From JACVCK01 sp041940385 (GTDB lineage Bacteria > Planctomycetota > Phycisphaerae > Phycisphaerales > UBA1924): a DNA stretch of 43,266 nucleotides. Under the pieces are notes generated by a model, which saw nothing but the letters and a program-made list of their open reading frames with translations, made no database searches and had not been told where the DNA came from. The position numbers were made by a program, and so were the translations under genes. This document shows, piece after piece, positions 39,183-43,266 of this stretch (the first letter of the stretch is position 1; each line of letters opens with the position of its first letter). The stretch is taken from positions 1 to 43,266 of the forward strand of contig JBGTSD010000015.1 of the NCBI GenBank assembly GCA_041940385.1, given 5' to 3'.

Positions 39183-40463
39183 CTAGCGTGCGGGCGCCGC
39201 GGCGCCTTCGAGGCGCTCGCGGACGTTGTCGAGGACGTTCATGAAGTTGATGTAGGAGTCGTAGGGTGAGTCGTAGGGGTTGAAGTACTTGTGGACGTCG
39301 CCGTCGGCGAAGTACTTGGTGCACATGTAGTAAAAGTGGTCGGAGGTGGTGAGCTTGCGCCAGTCGTTGACGAGGTGGCGCGCGTGTTCGATCTCGACGG
39401 GGTCGTCGCTGGCGACGGCTTCGCGGAGGCGCTTGCGGATGTCGGGCTCGAGCTTGTAGAGCTCGGCGAGCGCGGAGTGCTGCATGGCGTTGCCGATCCA
39501 TGCGGAGAGGTCGCGCTCGGTGTCGGCCCAGGAGATGAGGTTGGGCGCGTCGTAGACGCCCACGGGCGGGAAGCGCTCGATCGCTTCGCTGACGGTGTTG
39601 AAGTGGTTGTGGCCGGGGTTGATGTCGAAGATCTTCTCGGGGAGCGCGTCGAGGAACTGGAAGACGCCGGTCTCGGCCCACTGGTGCTCGCCGAAGGTCT
39701 CGTAGTCCATGAAGAGGTTGCAGAGGTAGCCGTCGCCGTTGATCTCGTTGGCCCAGCGCGCGAACTTCTCGGCGGTGAGGGGCCATTCGGTCCAGCCGCG
39801 GTTGCTGAAGCGGAAGGCGACGTCGTCGGAGAGGCGGTAGTTCTTGAGGAGGAGGGCAAAGGGTCCGCCGTGCGCGCCGGCGCCGCCGTTGGGCGGGGCG
39901 TACACGTAGTTGGGGGAGCGGCCGCTCAGGAGCCAGTCCACGCCCTCGCAGCAGACGCCCTTGAAGCGCGGGCGGCCCTGCGCATCGCGCAGGGTCTGAA
40001 GGAACGCGGCGAGCTCGTTGGAGAAGATGAGCTCGGTGTTGCGGAAGACGGTCGGCGTCTGGCCGAAGAGGTCCTGGATGCGATTGGTGTGGAGATCGAC
40101 CTGCTCGACGAACTCCTGCTTCGAATAGAGGAAGGAGAGCGAGTGGTGGTAGGTCTCGGCGAGGAACTCGCAGCAGCCGGTGTCGGCGAGGGCCTTGAAG
40201 AGATCGATGACCTCGGGGCACCAGGCCTCGAGCTGGTCGAGGGCGACGCCGGTGATCGCGTAGGAGACGCGGAAGTTGCCCTTGTGGCGGCGGACGAGGT
40301 CGAGGATGAGCTTTGTCGCCGGGAGGTAGCACTTGGTGGCGACCTTGCGGCAGATCTCGGCGTTCTTGTCGTCGGCGAAGTAGAAGGGGTGATCTTCGAA
40401 GACGGTGTAGCGCTTCAGCCGGTAGGGCTGGTGGACCTGAAAGTAGAAGACGATCGATGCCAT
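39183..40463 (-). CDS. Glycoside hydrolase family 57 (alpha-amylase-like)
   Basis: 426 residues. The GH57 motifs are visible: HQP (residues 11-13), ETYHHSLS (103-110), FRNTELIF with the presumed nucleophile Glu144, and FMDYETFGEHQW with the presumed acid/base Asp253. The last motif and the length match the intracellular alpha-amylase/4-alpha-glucanotransferase branch. There is no signal peptide, so it should act on cytoplasmic glycogen or maltodextrin. GGGAGG precedes the ATG at 40463 by 8 bases. It is followed by the DinB-like gene. Confidence 0.92.
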   Translation of the reverse strand: MASIVFYFQVHQPYRLKRYTVFEDHPFYFADDKNAEICRKVATKCYLPATKLILDLVRRHKGNFRVSYAITGVALDQLEAWCPEVIDLFKALADTGCCEFLAETYHHSLSFLYSKQEFVEQVDLHTNRIQDLFGQTPTVFRNTELIFSNELAAFLQTLRDAQGRPRFKGVCCEGVDWLLSGRSPNYVYAPPNGGAGAHGGPFALLLKNYRLSDDVAFRFSNRGWTEWPLTAEKFARWANEINGDGYLCNLFMDYETFGEHQWAETGVFQFLDALPEKIFDINPGHNHFNTVSEAIERFPPVGVYDAPNLISWADTERDLSAWIGNAMQHSALAELYKLEPDIRKRLREAVASDDPVEIEHARHLVNDWRKLTTSDHFYYMCTKYFADGDVHKYFNPYDSPYDSYINFMNVLDNVRERLEGAAAPAR

Positions 40464-40512
40464 CCGTCGGGCCTCCCCTGCGAGCGGTCGGATGCGGTGT
40501 CGGATGCGGTCG

Positions 40513-41901
40513 TTACACGATAGCCAGGCAGAGCGCGATCCACGCGCCGCCGATGATCATCGCGAAGGCGGTGTAGCCGACGATGTCTCGGGCGCGCGTG
40601 CGCGTGATCGCGAGCAGCGGCAGCGCCCAGAATGGTTGGAGCATGTTCGTGAGCTGATCGCCGTAGGCGACGGCCATGACCATCTTGCCCGGCGCGACGC
40701 CAGCGTCGGCCGCGGCGCCGAGGGCGATGGGCGCCTGCACGGCCCACTGGCCCCCACCGCTGGGCACGAGGAGGTTGACGAGCCCCGCGGAGAGGAAGGT
40801 CATAACGCTGAGGCCCGCTTCCCCGCCGCCGGAGGCGCGGACGAACCATTCGGAGACGCTCGCCGCGAGGCCGCTGCCTTTGAGCATGCCGATGATGCCG
40901 CCGTAGAGGGGGAACTGGAGGATGATGCCGGCGCAGCCCTTGGCGGCGTCCTCGATGGCGAGGGCGTAGCGCATCGGGTTGGCGTGGAGGATGAGGCCGA
41001 GCGCGAGAAAGGTCAGGTTCGCGGTGTTGAGGTTGAGCGCGTCGAGGCCCTGCTCGAGGTAGCGCGGCGCCAGCCAGAGGACCATCGGGAGCGCGAGGAT
41101 CCACGCCACGATCGGGCTGCGCTCGAGGAACGCGGGGATGCGCCCGGGCTTGTCGGTGGGATCGGGCGGCGGCGCCCTGGGGGGCGGCGCTTCGGGCGCG
41201 ATGGGTGTGTTGCCCTTCGGGCAGAGCAGCATGAAGGTGACGGGCACGAGCGCGAGCAGGCCGAGCGTGGTGATGAGGTTCAGCGCGCTGCCGGTGGACT
41301 CGGAGAGAGGGACGCCCTCGGGGTAATGCGCGGCGAGCTCGGGGCCGAGGCGCGCGGCGAGGGCGCTCGGGTCGGCGGCGTCGAGGGGCGCGGAGCCGGA
41401 GAGGCCGCCGTGCCAGGCCATCATGCCTGTGTAGCCCGCGGCGGCGAGGAGGGCTCGGGAGACGTGGACGCCGCGGCGGCGCATGGCGTCGGCGACGTCG
41501 CGCGCGAGGAGCGCGCCGACGATGAGGCCGAGTCCCCAGTTGATGAGGCATCCGACGATGGCGAGCGCGGAGACCATGGCGACGGCGGATCGCGGGCCAC
41601 GGGGGATGGCGCTGACGGCGCGGAGGGCCTTGGCGATGGGCGGGCTGGCGGCGAGGGCGTGTCCCGTGACGAGGATGAGGGACATCTGCATGCCGAAGGC
41701 GAGGAGGGACCAGAAGCCGTCGGGCCCTTGCCAGAGGTCGAGGACCTGGGTCCATGCGGAGGATGGGGAAGCGGAGTCCGCCGCGAGTCGCCAGACGGAG
41801 AGGAGATAGGTAAGGACGGTGAGGAGGATGGCGAGAACGAAGGGATCGGGCGCCGTGGCGCGGAAGACCGACGCGAAGCGCTCTCCCAGTTTGGCGAGCA
41901 T
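40513..41901 (-). CDS. AtoE-type short-chain fatty acid transporter
   Basis: 462 residues from the ATG at 41901. About ten to twelve membrane helices. Family landmarks are present: FAGVFRATAPDPFVLAILLT-like start (here FASVFRATAPDPFVLAILLT), NWGLGLIVGALLARDVAD, AGYTGMMAWHGGLSGSAPL, ILQFPLYGGIIGMLKGSGLA, LVNLLVPSGGGQWAVQAPI and YGDQLTNMLQPFWALPLLAI. AtoE-type carriers import short-chain fatty acids such as acetoacetate or butyrate; the exact substrate is not shown. No Shine-Dalgarno; a TACCCT box is 7 bases upstream. The GH57 gene starts 49 bases after its stop. Confidence 0.9.
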   Translation of the reverse strand: MLAKLGERFASVFRATAPDPFVLAILLTVLTYLLSVWRLAADSASPSSAWTQVLDLWQGPDGFWSLLAFGMQMSLILVTGHALAASPPIAKALRAVSAIPRGPRSAVAMVSALAIVGCLINWGLGLIVGALLARDVADAMRRRGVHVSRALLAAAGYTGMMAWHGGLSGSAPLDAADPSALAARLGPELAAHYPEGVPLSESTGSALNLITTLGLLALVPVTFMLLCPKGNTPIAPEAPPPRAPPPDPTDKPGRIPAFLERSPIVAWILALPMVLWLAPRYLEQGLDALNLNTANLTFLALGLILHANPMRYALAIEDAAKGCAGIILQFPLYGGIIGMLKGSGLAASVSEWFVRASGGGEAGLSVMTFLSAGLVNLLVPSGGGQWAVQAPIALGAAADAGVAPGKMVMAVAYGDQLTNMLQPFWALPLLAITRTRARDIVGYTAFAMIIGGAWIALCLAIV

Positions 41902-41908
41902 GGGGGTC

Positions 41909-41914
41909 AGGGTA
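41909..41914 (-). promoter_or_regulatory. TANNNT -10-like box (leaderless type)
   Basis: On the minus strand TACCCT is 7 bases before the ATG at 41901, with the spacer GACCCCC and no Shine-Dalgarno. Confidence 0.45.
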
Positions 41915-41979
41915 CCCGACCGGCGACCGGACGTGCCGGGGCGGTGACGGTAATCCGTCGTTGGGGAGGGTGAAAAGTC

Positions 41980-42008
41980 TTGACCCGCTTCCGGGGATTC
42001 TGGATATT
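41980..42008 (+). promoter_or_regulatory. Putative sigma-70-type promoter of the large repeat-protein gene
   Basis: TTGACC (41980-41985), a 17-base spacer and GATATT (42003-42008). It would leave a leader of about 110 bases before the ATG at 42124. The best-formed promoter in the window, though still a sequence guess. Confidence 0.45.
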
Positions 42009-42123
42009 CGGTCGCACGCGGGCGTCCCGGCACGGGATACGTGGCGCGGTGCACAGGGAGAACGAGGCCGCGGGCGGAGGGACGATCCGCCGGGCTTTCG
42101 GGTCATACGAAGAGAGGTCGATC

Positions 42124-43266
42124 ATGGCGTCGCTGTCCGTCGGTGGTGATCGTGCGCGTTCGGTTCGGGTGGTGGCGGCCGCGGGACTGGCGGTGTCATT
42201 GGCGAGCGGGGCATGGGGTGCGCAAATCACGTCCAACTGGCTGAACGCGGCCAGCGGGACCTGGAACGTCGCGACCAACTGGTCCACCAACCCGGTGTTC
42301 CCGAACAACGCGGCGGACACCTACATCGCGGTGATCAACGCGACGGGCGCGGCGTACACGGTGACGCTGAACACCAATGTGACGCTCGATGAGCTGACGC
42401 TGAACTCGGCGAACGCGACGCTGCTGCATTCCGGCGGGACGTTCGGCGTGGGCACGGCCAATCTTCAGAATGGCGTCTTCCGGCTGAACGGCGGGACGAT
42501 CTCGGGCGGGACGTGGAATGTGACGGGGGGCCAGTTCGAGGCGACGTCAAGCGGCGGCACGCTGACGAACGTCCAGATGACCGGCGACATCCTGGTGAAC
42601 GCCACCAACTCCTTCGTCAATCTCGGGGGCACAACGCGGTTCGGCGCGATTCGTCTTCAGGGCACGAACGCGGACGCCCGACTGGGCGACGGGTACATGC
42701 TTCAGGACGCGATCATCGCCGAGGGCGCCGCCGGCGGCACGCGCTTTGTGCGCAACGCGGGGACCAACACCACCGCCACGATCGGCGCAACCGGATCGGT
42801 CACGCTCGCTGCGGGCGCCGGCGGCAACCTGAACGTCCAGTCCCTCTCCGGAACGTTCGGCCTGACCAACAACGGCCTCATCCGCGCCGAGGCGGCCGGA
42901 CGCACGTTGAGCGTCGCCACCACCGCGTTCACCAACAACGGGACGATGGAGGTCTCGAACGGCGCGCTCACCATCGGCGCCACGTCGTGGTCAAACACCG
43001 GCACGATCGCCGTCTCCGGCGGCACGCTCAACCTCGACGGCGGCTGGGACACCTCCGGCGGCATCGGGACGTTCAACCGCACCGGCGGCACGATCAATCT
43101 CGGCGCCGCCGTGAACAACACGGGCAGCACCTTCACCCTCGATAGCTCGACCGGCTCCTGGAACCTCAACGGCGGATCCATCACCGGCGGCACGGTGAAC
43201 ACCGCCGGCGGCAGCGCGCTGGCCGCGACCGGCAGCGGCGGCACGCTGACGGACGTGGACTTCAAC
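42124..43266 (+). CDS. Large secreted beta-repeat protein (3' partial)
   Basis: The frame is open for 381 codons from ATG 42124 to the window end, so the gene continues beyond it. GAGAGG lies 6 bases upstream. A signal peptide is visible (VRVVAAAGLAVSLASGAWGA). The mature start, SNWLNAASGTWNVATNWSTN, is typical of planctomycete PEP-CTERM or autotransporter-like surface proteins. The body has short Gly/Thr/Asn-rich repeats such as LNGGTISGGTWNVTGG and WNLNGGSITGGTVNTAGGSA, expected to form a beta-helix. Function and C-terminal sorting signal lie outside the window. Confidence 0.85.
   Translation, partial: MASLSVGGDRARSVRVVAAAGLAVSLASGAWGAQITSNWLNAASGTWNVATNWSTNPVFPNNAADTYIAVINATGAAYTVTLNTNVTLDELTLNSANATLLHSGGTFGVGTANLQNGVFRLNGGTISGGTWNVTGGQFEATSSGGTLTNVQMTGDILVNATNSFVNLGGTTRFGAIRLQGTNADARLGDGYMLQDAIIAEGAAGGTRFVRNAGTNTTATIGATGSVTLAAGAGGNLNVQSLSGTFGLTNNGLIRAEAAGRTLSVATTAFTNNGTMEVSNGALTIGATSWSNTGTIAVSGGTLNLDGGWDTSGGIGTFNRTGGTINLGAAVNNTGSTFTLDSSTGSWNLNGGSITGGTVNTAGGSALAATGSGGTLTDVDFN

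Overview
The window looks like chromosomal DNA of a high-GC planctomycete, most likely a Phycisphaerae-type organism. The reasons are secreted repeat proteins ending in dockerin-like Asp-rich tails, frequent GTG/TTG starts, a GxxExxY gene inside an operon, sigma-factor/protein-kinase neighbours, an LSm-like-domain trypsin protease, and housekeeping genes that stand alone (nuoH, gatB). This is inference from content; there is no rRNA or other phylogenetic marker here. I saw no tRNA, rRNA, CRISPR array, insertion sequence or prophage.

Layout. 1-4.2 kb: two convergent secreted propeller-like repeat genes with near-identical C-terminal tails. 4.3-6.1 kb: nuoH and ruvX. 6.1-6.5 kb: a non-coding island of palindromic repeats. 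6.5-7.6 kb: a YceI-family/small membrane protein pair. 7.8-11.4 kb: a LolA-like protein and a TPR-metallopeptidase. 11.5-13.3 kb: a seven-repeat FG-GAP protein. 13.6-17.6 kb (minus strand): an operon with two ketosynthase-fold proteins, one lacking the catalytic Cys, the second His and the Lys, separated by a degenerate GxxExxY protein and followed by a membrane-anchored protein. 17.6-18.8 kb: a repeat- and palindrome-rich zone around a small HTH-like gene. 18.8-20.9 kb: a beta-carbonic-anhydrase-like gene and gatB. 20.9-23.4 kb: a class-A beta-lactamase-fold protein and a coiled-coil membrane protein. 23.7-27.0 kb: an ECF-like sigma factor and a transmembrane Ser/Thr kinase. 27.1-30.7 kb: cysC, cysQ and an SLC13/RCK permease (sulfate assimilation). 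30.9-35.4 kb: a two-PDZ HtrA protease, a secreted acidic protein, and a PDZ-less trypsin-like protease. 35.5-37.8 kb: an FG-GAP/VCBS protein. 38.2-38.7 kb: an ankyrin-like membrane protein of unusually low GC. 38.7-41.9 kb: DinB-like, GH57 and AtoE-like genes. From 42.1 kb: the start of a large secreted repeat protein that runs off the window.

Three signals go beyond gene content. (1) Strand composition switches at about 18.6-19.3 kb: to the left, plus-strand genes favour C-ending codons and minus-strand genes G-ending codons; to the right this reverses. That is what a replication origin (or an inversion boundary) would give, and it falls next to the densest cluster of palindromes. (2) Two dispersed hairpin-repeat families whose stems change while pairing is kept. 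(3) A set of genes without a Shine-Dalgarno sequence that have a TANNNT box 6-8 nt before ATG with a C-rich spacer, as expected for leaderless mRNAs; most other genes have clear GGAG-type sites.
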